From positions 62,001 to 126,000 of the forward strand of contig JBBELK010000931.1 of assembly GCA_037783545.1 (NCBI GenBank): a DNA stretch of 64,000 nucleotides. Direction: 5' to 3'. Positions 10,626-22,613 of this stretch are shown here, one piece after another. Below the pieces are notes generated by a model. That model searched no databases and was not told the origin of the DNA. It was given only the letters and a program-made list of their open reading frames with translations. The translations under genes were made by a program, and so were the position numbers. Each line of letters opens with the position of its first letter. Within the stretch, counting starts at the first letter, position 1. Origin of the DNA: Henricia sp. BOLD:AAB3569 (Eukaryota; Echinodermata; Asteroidea; Spinulosida; Echinasteridae).

Positions 10626-12494
10626 CTTGAAATTTTGACTGCTTTAACAACTCTATATCCCAAACATATTCTGCAAATTTCAGCAATTTCCCGTTTAAAC
10701 CGACCGAGTTATCGTTGAATCTAGCAAAAACTCCCCTGCCGGCACATTTTTCGCACAAGCAGACGCCGCTTTCGGAAAACATTGCGTCTGAAGTGGTCGC
10801 TATTTTGGAACTGAAGGAATGTCCAGACAAACTTCAAATTTTGCCTGCTTTAAAAACTCTATATCCCAAACGTATTCTGCAAATTTCAGCAATTTCCCGT
10901 TTAAACCGACCGAGTTATCGTTGAATCTAGCAAAAACTCCCTGCCGTCACAGTTTTCGCTCAAGCAGATGCCGCTTTCGGGAAACATTGCGTCCGAAGTG
11001 GTCGCTATTTTGGAACTGAAGGAATGTTCAGACAAACTTGAAATTTTGACTGCTTTAACAACTCTATATCCCAAACGTATTCTGCAAATTTCAGCAATTT
11101 CCCGTTTAAACTGACCGATTTATCGGTGAATCTAGCAAAAACTCCCTGCCGTCACAGTTTTCGCACAAGCAGATGCCGCTTTCGGGAAACATTGCGTCCG
11201 AAGTGGTCGCTATTTTGGAACTGAAGGAATGTTCAGACAAACTTGAAATCTTGCCTGCTTTAACAACTCTATATCCCAAACGTATTCTGCAAATTTCAGA
11301 AATTTCCCGTTTAAACCGTCCGAGTTATCGTTGAATCTAGCAAAAACTCCCTGCCGGCACAGTTTTCGCACAACCGGACGCCTCTTTCCGGAAACATTCC
11401 ATCTGAAGTGGTCGCTATTTTGGAACAGAAGGAATGTTCAGACAAACTTGAAATTGTGCCTGCTTTAACAACTCTATATCCCAAACGTATTCTGCAAATT
11501 TCAGCAATTTCCCGTTTAAACCGACCGAGTTATCGTTGGATCTAGCAAAAACTCCCTGCCGTCACAGTTTTCGCACAAGCAGATGCCGCTTTCGGGAAAC
11601 ATTGCGTCCGAAGTGGTCGCTATTTTGGAACTGAAGGAATGTTCAGACAAACTTGAAATTTTGACTGCTTTAACAACTCTATATCCCAAACGTATTCTGC
11701 AAATTTCAGCAATTTCCCGTTTAAACCAACCGAGTTATCGGTGAATCTAGCAAAAACTCCCTGCCGGCACAGTTTTCGCACAAGCAGACGCCGCTTTCCG
11801 GAAACATTCCATCTGAAGTGGTCGCTATTTTGGAACTGAAGGAATGTCCAGACAAACTTGAAATTTTGACTGCTTCAACAACTCTATATCCCAAACGTAT
11901 TCTGCAAATTTCAGCAATTTTCCGTTTAAACCGACCAAGTTATCGTTGAATCTAGCAAAAACTCCCCTGCCGGCACATTTTTCGCACAAGCAGATGCCGC
12001 TTTCGTGAAACATTGCGTCTGAAGTGGTCGCTAATTTGGAACTGAAGGAATGTCCAGACAAACTTGAAATTTTGACTGCTTTAACAACTCTATATCCCAA
12101 ACATATTCTGCAAATTTCAGCAATTTCCCGTTTAAACCGACCGAGTTATCGTTGAATCTAGCAAAAACTCCCCTGCCGGCACATTTTTCGCACAAGCAGA
12201 CGCCGCTTTCGGAAAACATTGCGTCTGAAGTGGTCGCTATTTTGGAACTGAAGGAATGTCCAGACAAACTTCAAATTTTGCCTGCTTTAAAAACTCTATA
12301 TCCCAAACGTATTCTGCAAATTTCAGCAATTTCCCGTTTAAACCGACCGAGTTATCGTTGAATCTAGCAAAAACTCCCTGCCGTCACAGTTTTCGCTCAA
12401 GCAGATGCCGCTTTCGGGAAACATTGCGTCCGAAGTGGTCGCTATTTTGGAACTGAAGGAATGTTCAGACAAACTTGAAATTTTGACTGCTTCA

Positions 12495-13167
12495 ACAACT
12501 CTATATCCCAAACGTATTCTGCAAATTTCAGCAATTTCCCGTTTAAACTGACCGATTTATCGGTGAATCTAGCAAAAACTCCCTGCCGTCACAGTTTTCG
12601 CACAAGCAGATGCCGCTTTCGGGAAACATTGCGTCCGAAGTGGTCGCTATTTTGGAACTGAAGGAATGTTCAGACAAACTTGAAATCTTGCCTGCTTTAA
12701 CAACTCTATATCCCAAACGTATTCTGCAAATTTCAGAAATTTCCCGTTTAAACCGTCCGAGTTATCGTTGAATCTAGCAAAAACTCCCTGCCGGCACAGT
12801 TTTCGCACAACCGGACGCCTCTTTCCGGAAACATTCCATCTGAAGTGGTCGCTATTTTGGAACAGAAGGAATGTTCAGACAAACTTGAAATTGTGCCTGC
12901 TTTAACAACTCTATATCCCAAACGTATTCTGCAAATTTCAGCAATTTCCCGTTTAAACCGACCGAGTTATCGTTGGATCTAGCAAAAACTCCCTGCCGTC
13001 ACAGTTTTCGCACAAGCAGATGCCGCTTTCGGGAAACATTGCGTCCGAAGTGGTCGCTATTTTGGAACTGAAGGAATGTTCAGACAAACTTGAAATTTTG
13101 ACTGCTTTAACAACTCTATATCCCAAACGTATTCTGCAAATTTCAGCAATTTCCCGTTTAAACCGAC
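12495..13167 (+). repeat. Partial extra 1,437-bp repeat copy at A/B boundary
   Basis: It matches 11,058-11,730 at offset 1,437, including AAACTGACCGATTTATCGG, TTTCAGAAATTTCCCG, CCGGACGCCTC and CGTTGGATC. Matching stops near 13,167, where the earlier copy has AAACCAACCGAG and this one AAACCGACCGAG, and B-type monomers follow. Confidence 0.8.
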
Positions 13168-15940
13168 CGAGTTATCGTTGAATCTAGCAAAAACTCCCTG
13201 CCGTCACAGTTTTCGCTCAAGCAGATGCCGCTTTCGGGAAACATTGCGTCCGAAGTGGTCGCAATTTTGGAACTGAAGGAATGTCCAGACAAACTTCAAA
13301 TTGTGCCTGCTAAAACAACTCTATATCCCAAACGTATTCTGCAAATTTCAGCAATTTCCCGTTTAAACCGACCGAGTTATCGTTGAATCAAGCAAAAACT
13401 CCCTGCCGTCACAGTTTTCGCTCAAGCAGATGCCGCTTTCGGGAAACATTGCGTCCGAAGTGGTCGCTATTTTGGAACTGAAGGAATGTTCAGACAAACT
13501 TGAAATGTTGACTGCTAAAACAACTCTATATCCCAAACGTATTCTGCAAGTTTCAGCAATTTCCCGTTTAAACCGACCGAGTTATCGGTGAATCTAGCAA
13601 AAACTCCCTGCCGTCACAGTTTTCGCACAGCAGATGCCGCTTTCGGGAAACATTGCGTCCGAAGTGGTCGCTATTTTGGAACTGAAGGAATGTTCAGACA
13701 AACTTGAAATTTTGACTGCTTTAACAACTCTATATCCCAAACGTATTCTGCAAATTTCAGCAATTTCCCGTTTAAACCGACCGAGTTATCGGTGAATCTA
13801 GCAAAAACTCCCTGCCGGCACAGTTTTCGCACAAGCAGACGCCGCTTTCCGGAAACATTCCATCTGAAGTGGTCGCTATTTTGGAACTGAAGGAATGTCC
13901 ATACAAACTTCAAATTGTGCCTGCTAAAACAACTCTATATCCCAAACGTATTCTGCAAATTTCAGCAATTTCCCGTTTAAACCGACCGAGTTATCGTTGA
14001 ATCAAGCAAAAACTCCCTGCCGTCACAGTTTTCGCTCAAGCAGATGCCGCTTTCGGGAAACATTGCGTCCGAAGTGGTCGCTATTTTGGAACTGAAGGAA
14101 TGTTCAGACAAACTTGAAATGTTGACTGCTAAAACAACTCTATATCCCAAACGTATTCTGCAAGTTTCAGCAATTTCCCGTTTAAACCGACCGAGTTATC
14201 GGTGAATCTAGCAAAAACTCCCTGCCGTCACAGTTTTCGCACAGCAGATGCCGCTTTCGGGAAACATTGCGTCCGAAGTGGTCGCTATTTTGGAACTGAA
14301 GGAATGTTCAGACACAACTTGAAATTTTGACTGCTTTAACAACTCTATATCCCAAACGTATTCTGCAAATTTCAGCAATTTCCAGTTTAAACCGACCGAG
14401 TTATCGTTGAATCTAGCAAAAACTCCCTGCCGTCACAGTTTTCGCTCAAGCAGATGCCGCTTCGGGAAACATTGCGTCCGAAGTGGTCGCTATTTTGGAA
14501 CTGAAGGAATGTTCAGACAAACTTGAAATTTTGACTGCTTTAACAACTCTATATCCCAAACGTATTCTGCAAATTTCAGCAATTTCCCGTTTAAACCGAC
14601 CGAGTTATCGTTGAATCTAGCAAAAACTCCCTGCCGTCACAGTTTTCGCTCAAGCAGATGCCGCTTTCGGGAAACATTGCGTCCGAAGTGGTCGCAATTT
14701 TGGAACTGAAGGAATGTCCAGACAAACTTGAAATCTTGCCTGCTTTAACAACTCTATATCCCAAACGTATTCTGCAAATTTCAGCAATTTCCCGTTTAAA
14801 CCGACCGAGTTATCGGTGAATCTAGCAAAAACTCCCTGCCGGCACAGTTTTCGCACAAGCAGACGCCGCTTTCCGGAAACATTCCATCTGAAGTGGTCGC
14901 TATTTTGGAACTGAAGGAATGTCCATACAAACTTCAAATTGTGCCTGCTAAAACAACTCTATATCCCAAACGTATTCTGCAAATTTCAGCAATTTCCCGT
15001 TTAAACCGACCGAGTTATCGTTGAATCAAGCAAAAACTCCCTGCCGTCACAGTTTTCGCTCAAGCAGATGCCGCTTTCGGGAAACATTGCGTCCGAAGTG
15101 GTCGCTATTTTGGAACTGAAGGAATGTTCAGACAAACTTGAAATGTTGACTGCTAAAACAACTCTATATCCCAAACGTATTCTGCAAGTTTCAGCAATTT
15201 CCCGTTTAAACCGACCGAGTTATCGGTGAATCTAGCAAAAACTCCCTGCCGTCACAGTTTTCGCACAGCAGATGCCGCTTTCGGGAAACATTGCGTCCGA
15301 AGTGGTCGCTATTTTGGAACTGAAGGAATGTTCAGACACAACTTGAAATTTTGACTGCTTTAACAACTCTATATCCCAAACGTATTCTGCAAATTTCAGC
15401 AATTTTCCGTTTAAACCGACCAAGTTATCGTTGAATCTAGCAAAAACTCCCCTGCCGGCACATTTTTCGCACAAGCAGATGCCGCTTTCGTGAAACATTG
15501 CGTCTGAAGTGGTCGCTATTTTGGAACTGAAGGAATGTCCAGACAAACTTCAAATTATGCCTGCTAAAACAAGTCTATATCCCAAACATATTCTGCAAAT
15601 TTCAGCAATTTCCCGTTTAAACCGACCGAGTTATCGTTGAATCTAGCAAAAACTCCCCTGCCGGCACATTTTTCGCACAAGCAGATGCCGCTTTCGTGAA
15701 ACATTGCGTCTGAAGTGGTCGCTATTTTGGAACTGAAGGAATGTCCAGACAAACTTCAAATTTTGTCTGCTTTAACAACTCTATATCCCAAACGTATTCT
15801 GCAAATTTCAGCAATTTCCCGTTTAAACCGACCGAGTTATCGTTGAATCTAGCAAAAACTCCCCTGCCGGCACATTTTTCGCACAAGCAGACGCCGCTTT
15901 CGGAAAACATTGCGTCTGAAGTGGTCGCTATTTTGGAACT

Positions 15941-16063
15941 GAAGGAATGTCCAGACCGAGTTATCGTTGAATCTAGCAAAAACTCCCTGCCGTCACAGTT
16001 TTCGCACAAGCAGATGCCGCTTTCGGGAAACATTGCGTCCGAAGTGGTCGCTATTTTGAAACT
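15941..16063 (+). repeat. 123-bp short monomer, copy 6
   Basis: It has the GAC junction at 15954-15956. It sits in an A-type run inside the mixed domain with the same neighbours as copy 2, and is repeated 1,766 bp later. Confidence 0.9.
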
Positions 16064-17706
16064 GAAGGAATGTCCAGACAAACTTGAAATTTTGACTGCT
16101 TTAACAACTCTATATCCCAAACGTATTCTGCAAATTTCAGCAATTTCCCGTTTAAACCGACCGAGTTATCGTTGAATCTAGCAAAAACTCCCTGCCGGCT
16201 CAATTTTCGCACAAGCAGACGCCGCTTTCCGGAAACATTCCATCTAAAGTGGTCGCTATTTTGTAACTGAAGGAATGTCCACACAAACTTCAAATTGTGC
16301 CTGCTAAAACAACTCTATATCCCAAACGTATTCTGCAAATTTCAGCAATTTCCCGTTTAAACCAACCGAGTTATCGGTGAATCTAGCAAAAACTCCCTGC
16401 CGGCACAGTTTTCGCACAAGCAGACGCCGCTTTCCGGAAACATTCCATCTGAAGTGGTCGCTATTTTGGAACTGAAGGAATGTCCAGACAAACTTGAAAT
16501 TTTGACTGCTTCAACAACTCTATATCCCAAACGTATTCTGCAAATTTCAGCAATTTTCCGTTTAAACCCACCAAGTTATCGTTGAATCTAGCAAAAACTC
16601 CCCTGCCGGCACATTTTTCGCACAAGCAGATGCCGCTTTCGTGAAACATTGCGTCTGAAGTGGTCGCTATTTTGGAACTGAAGGAATGTCCAGACAAACT
16701 TGAAATTTTGACTGCTTTAACAACTCTATATCCCAAACGTATTCTGCAAATTTCAGCAATTTCCCGTTTAAACCGACCGAGTTATCGTTGAATCTAGCAA
16801 AAACTCCCTGCCGTCACAGTTTTCGCTCAAGCAGATGCCGCTTTCGGGAAACATTGCGTCCGAAGTGGTCGCAATTTTGGAACTGAAGGAATGTCCAGAC
16901 AAACTTGAAATCTTGCCTGCTTTAACAACTCTATATCCCAAACGTATTCTGCAAATTTCAGCAATTTCCCGTTTAAACCGACCGAGTTATCGGTGAATCT
17001 AGCAAAAACTCCCTGCCGGCACAGTTTTCGCACAAGCAGACGCCGCTTTCCGGAAACATTCCATCTGAAGTGGTCGCTATTTTGGAACTGAAGGAATGTC
17101 CATACAAACTTCAAATTGTGCCTGCTAAAACAACTCTATATCCCAAACGTATTCTGCAAATTTCAGCAATTTCCCGTTTAAACCGACCGAGTTATCGTTG
17201 AATCAAGCAAAAACTCCCTGCCGTCACAGTTTTCGCTCAAGCAGATGCCGCTTTCGGGAAACATTGCGTCCGAAGTGGTCGCTATTTTGGAACTGAAGGA
17301 ATGTTCAGACAAACTTGAAATGTTGACTGCTAAAACAACTCTATATCCCAAACATATTCTGCAAATTTCAGCAATTTCCCGTTTAAACCGACCGAGTTAT
17401 CGTTGAATCTAGCAAAAACTCCCCTGCCGGCACATTTTTCGCACAAGCAGATGCCGCTTTCGTGAAACATTGCGTCTGAAGTGGTCGCTATTTTGGAACT
17501 GAAGGAATGTCCAGACAAACTTCAAATTTTGTCTGCTTTAACAACTCTATATCCCAAACGTATTCTGCAAATTTCAGCAATTTCCCGTTTAAACCGACCG
17601 AGTTATCGTTGAATCTAGCAAAAACTCCCCTGCCGGCACATTTTTCGCACAAGCAGACGCCGCTTTCGGAAAACATTGCGTCTGAAGTGGTCGCTATTTT
17701 GGAACT

Positions 17707-17829
17707 GAAGGAATGTCCAGACCGAGTTATCGTTGAATCTAGCAAAAACTCCCTGCCGTCACAGTTTTCGCACAAGCAGATGCCGCTTTCGGGAAACATT
17801 GCGTCCGAAGTGGTCGCTATTTTGAAACT
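17707..17829 (+). repeat. 123-bp short monomer, copy 7
   Basis: It has the GAC junction at 17720-17722. It is the +1,766 partner of copy 6 in the tandemly duplicated block. Confidence 0.9.
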
Positions 17830-18592
17830 GAAGGAATGTCCAGACAAACTTGAAATTTTGACTGCTTTAACAACTCTATATCCCAAACGTATTCTGCAAA
17901 TTTCAGCAATTTCCCGTTTAAACCGACCGAGTTATCGTTGAATCTAGCAAAAACTCCCTGCCGGCTCAATTTTCGCACAAGCAGACGCCGCTTTCCGGAA
18001 ACATTCCATCTAAAGTGGTCGCTATTTTGTAACTGAAGGAATGTCCACACAAACTTCAAATTGTGCCTGCTAAAACAACTCTATATCCCAAACGTATTCT
18101 GCAAATTTCAGCAATTTCCCGTTTAAACCAACCGAGTTATCGGTGAATCTAGCAAAAACTCCCTGCCGGCACAGTTTTCGCACAAGCAGACGCCGCTTTC
18201 CGGAAACATTCCATCTGAAGTGGTCGCTATTTTGGAACTGAAGGAATGTCCAGACAAACTTGAAATTTTGACTGCTTCAACAACTCTATATCCCAAACGT
18301 ATTCTGCAAATTTCAGCAATTTTCCGTTTAAACCGACCAAGTTATCGTTGAATCTAGCAAAAACTCCCCTGCCGGCACATTTTTCGCACAAGCAGATGCC
18401 GCTTTCGTGAAACATTGCGTCTGAAGTGGTCGCTATTTTGGAACTGAAGGAATGTCCAGACAAACTTGAAATTTTGACTGCTTTAACAACTCTATATCCC
18501 AAACGTATTCTGCAAATTTCAGCAATTTCCCGTTTAAACCGACCGAGTTATCGTTGAATCTAGCAAAAACTCCCTGCCGTCACAGTTTTCGC

Positions 18593-20367
18593 TCAAGCAG
18601 ATGCCGCTTTCGGGAAACATTGCGTCCGAAGTGGTCGCAATTTTGGAACTGAAGGAATGTCCAGACAAACTTGAAATCTTGCCTGCTTTAACAACTCTAT
18701 ATCCCAAACGTATTCTGCAAATTTCAGCAATTTCCCGTTTAAACCGACCGAGTTATCGGTGAATCTAGCAAAAACTCCCTGCCGGCACAGTTTTCGCACA
18801 AGCAGACGCCGCTTTCCGGAAACATTCCATCTGAAGTGGTCGCTATTTTGGAACTGAAGGAATGTCCATACAAACTTCAAATTGTGCCTGCTAAAACAAC
18901 TCTATATCCCAAACGTATTCTGCAAATTTCAGCAATTTCCCGTTTAAACCGACCGAGTTATCGTTGAATCAAGCAAAAACTCCCTGCCGTCACAGTTTTC
19001 GCTCAAGCAGATGCCGCTTTCGGGAAACATTGCGTCCGAAGTGGTCGCTATTTTGGAACTGAAGGAATGTTCAGACAAACTTGAAATGTTGACTGCTAAA
19101 ACAACTCTATATCCCAAACGTATTCTGCAAGTTTCAGCAATTTCCCGTTTAAACCGACCGAGTTATCGGTGAATCTAGCAAAAACTCCCTGCCGTCACAG
19201 TTTTCGCACAGCAGATGCCGCTTTCGGGAAACATTGCGTCCGAAGTGGTCGCTATTTTGGAACTGAAGGAATGTTCAGACACAACTTGAAATTTTGACTG
19301 CTTTAACAACTCTATATCCCAAACGTATTCTGCAAATTTCAGCAATTTCCAGTTTAAACCGACCGAGTTATCGTTGAATCTAGCAAAAACTCCCTGCCGT
19401 CACAGTTTTCGCTCAAGCAGATGCCGCTTCGGGAAACATTGCGTCCGAAGTGGTCGCTATTTTGGAACTGAAGGAATGTTCAGACAAACTTGAAATTTTG
19501 ACTGCTTTAACAACTCTATATCCCAAACGTTTTCTGCAAATTTCAGCAATTTCCCGTTTAAACCGACCGAGTTATCGTTGAATCTAGCAAAAACTCCCTG
19601 CCGTCACAGTTTTCGCTCAAGCAGATGCCGCTTTCGGGAAACATTGCGTCCGAAGTGGTCGCAATTTTGGAACTGAAGGAATGTCCAGACAAACTTGAAA
19701 TCTTGCCTGCTTTAACAACTCTATATCCCAAACGTATTCTGCAAATTTCAGCAATTTCCCGTTTAAACCGACCGAGTTATCGGTGAATCTAGCAAAAACT
19801 CCCTGCCGGCACAGTTTTCGCACAAGCAGACGCCGCTTTCCGGAAACATTCCATCTGAAGTGGTCGCTATTTTGGAACTGAAGGAATGTCCATACAAACT
19901 TCAAATTGTGCCTGCTAAAACAACTCTATATCCCAAACGTATTCTGCAAATTTCAGCAATTTCCCGTTTAAACCGACCGAGTTATCGTTGAATCAAGCAA
20001 AAACTCCCTGCCGTCACAGTTTTCGCTCAAGCAGATGCCGCTTTCGGGAAACATTGCGTCCGAAGTGGTCGCTATTTTGGAACTGAAGGAATGTTCAGAC
20101 AAACTTGAAATGTTGACTGCTAAAACAACTCTATATCCCAAACGTATTCTGCAAGTTTCAGCAATTTCCCGTTTAAACCGACCGAGTTATCGGTGAATCT
20201 AGCAAAAACTCCCTGCCGTCACAGTTTTCGCACAGCAGATGCCGCTTTCGGGAAACATTGCGTCCGAAGTGGTCGCTATTTTGGAACTGAAGGAATGTTC
20301 AGACACAACTTGAAATTTTGACTGCTTTAACAACTCTATATCCCAAACGTATTCTGCAAATTTCAGC
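18593..20367 (+). repeat. 1,024-bp five-monomer repeat, first site
   Basis: The five units per period are the ATCTTGCCTG unit with GGTGAATC, the CCATACAAAC unit with GAATCAAGC, the ATGTTGACTGCTAAAAC unit with GCACAGCAG, the CAGACACAAC unit with TTCCAGTTTAAAC, and a TTCAGACAAACTTG unit ending GTCGCAATTTT. Two one-base losses and one gain make 1,024 rather than 1,025. The second copy is cut at about 20,367 by an A-type run (TTTTCCGTTTAAACC). CGTTTTCTGC near 19,528 is private. Confidence 0.8.
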
Positions 20368-20701
20368 AATTTTCCGTTTAAACCGACCAAGTTATCGTTG
20401 AATCTAGCAAAAACTCCCCTGCCGGCACATTTTTCGCACAAGCAGATGCCGCTTTCGTGAAACATTGCGTCTGAAGTGGTCGCTATTTTGGAACTGAAGG
20501 AATGTCCAGACAAACTTCAAATTATGCCTGCTAAAACAAGTCTATATCCCAAACATATTCTGCAAATTTCAGCAATTTCCCGTTTAAACCGACCGAGTTA
20601 TCGTTGAATCTAGCAAAAACTCCCCTGCCGGCACATTTTTCGCACAAGCAGATGCCGCTTTCGTGAAACATTGCGTCTGAAGTGGTCGCTATTTTGGAAC
20701 T

Positions 20702-20824
20702 GAAGGAATGTCCAGACCGAGTTATCGTTGAATCTAGCAAAAACTCCCTGCCGTCACAGTTTTCGCACAAGCAGATGCCGCTTTCGGGAAACATTGCGTC
20801 CGAAGTGGTCGCTATTTTGAAACT
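20702..20824 (+). repeat. 123-bp short monomer, copy 8
   Basis: It has the GAC junction at 20715-20717. The neighbouring monomers are those of copies 3 and 5 (TTTCGTGAAAC upstream), so this A-type run derives from the 3.9/8.7-kb region rather than the 3.0-kb region. Confidence 0.9.
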
Positions 20825-22613
20825 GAAGGAATGTCCAGACAAACTTGAAATTTTGACTGCTTTAACAACTCTATATCCCAAACGTATTCTGCAAATTTCA
20901 GCAATTTCCCGTTTAAACCGACCGAGTTATCGTTGAATCTAGCAAAAACTCCCTGCCGGCTCAATTTTCGCACAAGCAGACGCCGCTTTCCGGAAACATT
21001 CCATCTAAAGTGGTCGCTATTTTGTAACTGAAGGAATGTCCACACAAACTTCAAATTGTGCCTGCTAAAACAACTCTATATCCCAAACGTATTCTGCAAA
21101 TTTCAGCAATTTCCCGTTTAAACCAACCGAGTTATCGGTGAATCTAGCAAAAACTCCCTGCCGGCACAGTTTTCGCACAAGCAGACGCCGCTTTCCGGAA
21201 ACATTCCATCTGAAGTGGTCGCTATTTTGGAACTGAAGGAATGTCCAGACAAACTTGAAATTTTGACTGCTTCAACAACTCTATATCCCAAACGTATTCT
21301 GCAAATTTCAGCAATTTTCCGTTTAAACCGACCAAGTTATCGTTGAATCTAGCAAAAACTCCCCTGCCGGCACATTTTTCGCACAAGCAGATGCCGCTTT
21401 CGTGAAACATTGCGTCTGAAGTGGTCGCTATTTTGGAACTGAAGGAATGTCCAGACAAACTTGAAATTTTGACTGCTTTAACAACTCTATATCCCAAACA
21501 TATTCTGCAAATTTCAGCAATTTCCCGTTTAAACCGACCGAGTTATCGTTGAATCTAGCAAAAACTCCCCTGCCGGCACATTTTTCGCACAAGCAGACGC
21601 CGCTTTCGGAAAACATTGCGTCTGAAGTGGTCGCTATTTTGGAACTGAAGGAATGTCCAGACAAACTTCAAATTTTGCCTGCTTTAAAAACTCTATATCC
21701 CAAACGTATTCTGCAAATTTCAGCAATTTCCCGTTTAAACCGACCGAGTTATCGTTGAATCTAGCAAAAACTCCCTGCCGTCACAGTTTTCGCTCAAGCA
21801 GATGCCGCTTTCGGGAAACATTGCGTCCGAAGTGGTCGCTATTTTGGAACTGAAGGAATGTTCAGACAAACTTGAAATTTTGACTGCTTTAACAACTCTA
21901 TATCCCAAACGTATTCTGCAAATTTCAGCAATTTCCCGTTTAAACTGACCGATTTATCGGTGAATCTAGCAAAAACTCCCTGCCGTCACAGTTTTCGCAC
22001 AAGCAGATGCCGCTTTCGGGAAACATTGCGTCCGAAGTGGTCGCTATTTTGGAACTGAAGGAATGTTCAGACAAACTTGAAATCTTGCCTGCTTTAACAA
22101 CTCTATATCCCAAACGTATTCTGCAAATTTCAGCAATTTCCCGTTTAAACCGTCCGAGTTATCGTTGAATCTAGCAAAAACTCCCTGCCGGCACAGTTTT
22201 CGCACAACCGGACGCCTCTTTCCGGAAACAATCCATCTGAAGTGGTCGCTATTTTGGAACAGAAGGAATGTTCAGACAAACTTGAAATTGTGCCTGCTTT
22301 AACAACTCTATATCCCAAACGTATTCTGCAAATTTCAGCAATTTCCCGTTTAAACCGACCGAGTTATCGTTGGATCTAGCAAAAACTCCCTGCCGTCACA
22401 GTTTTCGCACAAGCAGATGCCGCTTTCGGGAAACATTGCGTCCGAAGTGGTCGCTATTTTGGAACTGAAGGAATGTTCAGACAAACTTGAAATTTTGACT
22501 GCTTTAACAACTCTATATCCCAAACGTATTCTGCAAATTTCAGCAATTTCCCGTTTAAACCGACCGAGTTATCGTTGAATCTAGCAAAAACTCCCTGCCG
22601 TCACAGTTTTCGC

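Larger units (their letters stand above)
8790..11215 (+). repeat. 1,213-bp six-monomer tandem duplication
   Basis: Sequence from about 8,790 is repeated from about 10,003. The join lies in 9,935-10,004, where a GTCACAGTTTTCGC / TTTCGGGAAAC monomer is identical in both parents; just after it the GAAACTGAAGG variant of the 8.79-kb parent appears. This explains why 10,003-11,215 has no counterpart in the first 4.7-kb block. Confidence 0.85.
6536..12490 (+). repeat. 4.7-kb block, second copy with 1,213-bp insert
   Basis: It is colinear with 1,790-6,530. The left join is near 6,536, where the preceding monomer (TTTTGACTGCTTCAAC) switches to the ATCGTCCAATC type. The right end is near 12,490, where ATCGTCCAATC is replaced by AAACTGACCGATTTATCGG. 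The internal extra segment is about 10,003-11,215. Confidence 0.85.
1..13167 (+). repeat. A-type domain of the array
   Basis: Monomers here carry ACTCCCCTGCCGG with TTTTTCGCACAAGCAG, alternate AGATGCCG and AGACGCCG, and end in either ATTGCGTCTGAAG or ATTCCATCTGAAG. The domain holds five of the nine 123-bp monomers and all three 187-bp monomers, and no 179-bp monomer. Larger structure is a 7-monomer period of 1,437 bp and a 4.7-kb block repeated at offset 4,746. The right limit is where the 1,437-bp repeat stops matching and B-type monomers start, near 13,167. Confidence 0.8.
15580..19106 (+). repeat. 1,766-bp tandem duplication (mixed A and B block)
   Basis: The 123-bp units at 15941 and 17707 and the B-type units at about 16,827 and 18,593 are spaced by 1,766 bp. 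Each copy contains an A-type run followed by a B-type run. The copies separate at about 17,345 and 19,106, where one continues with CCAAACATATTC and the other with CTGCAAGTTTCAGC. The first copy has a private AAACCCACCAAG near 16,565. Confidence 0.82.
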
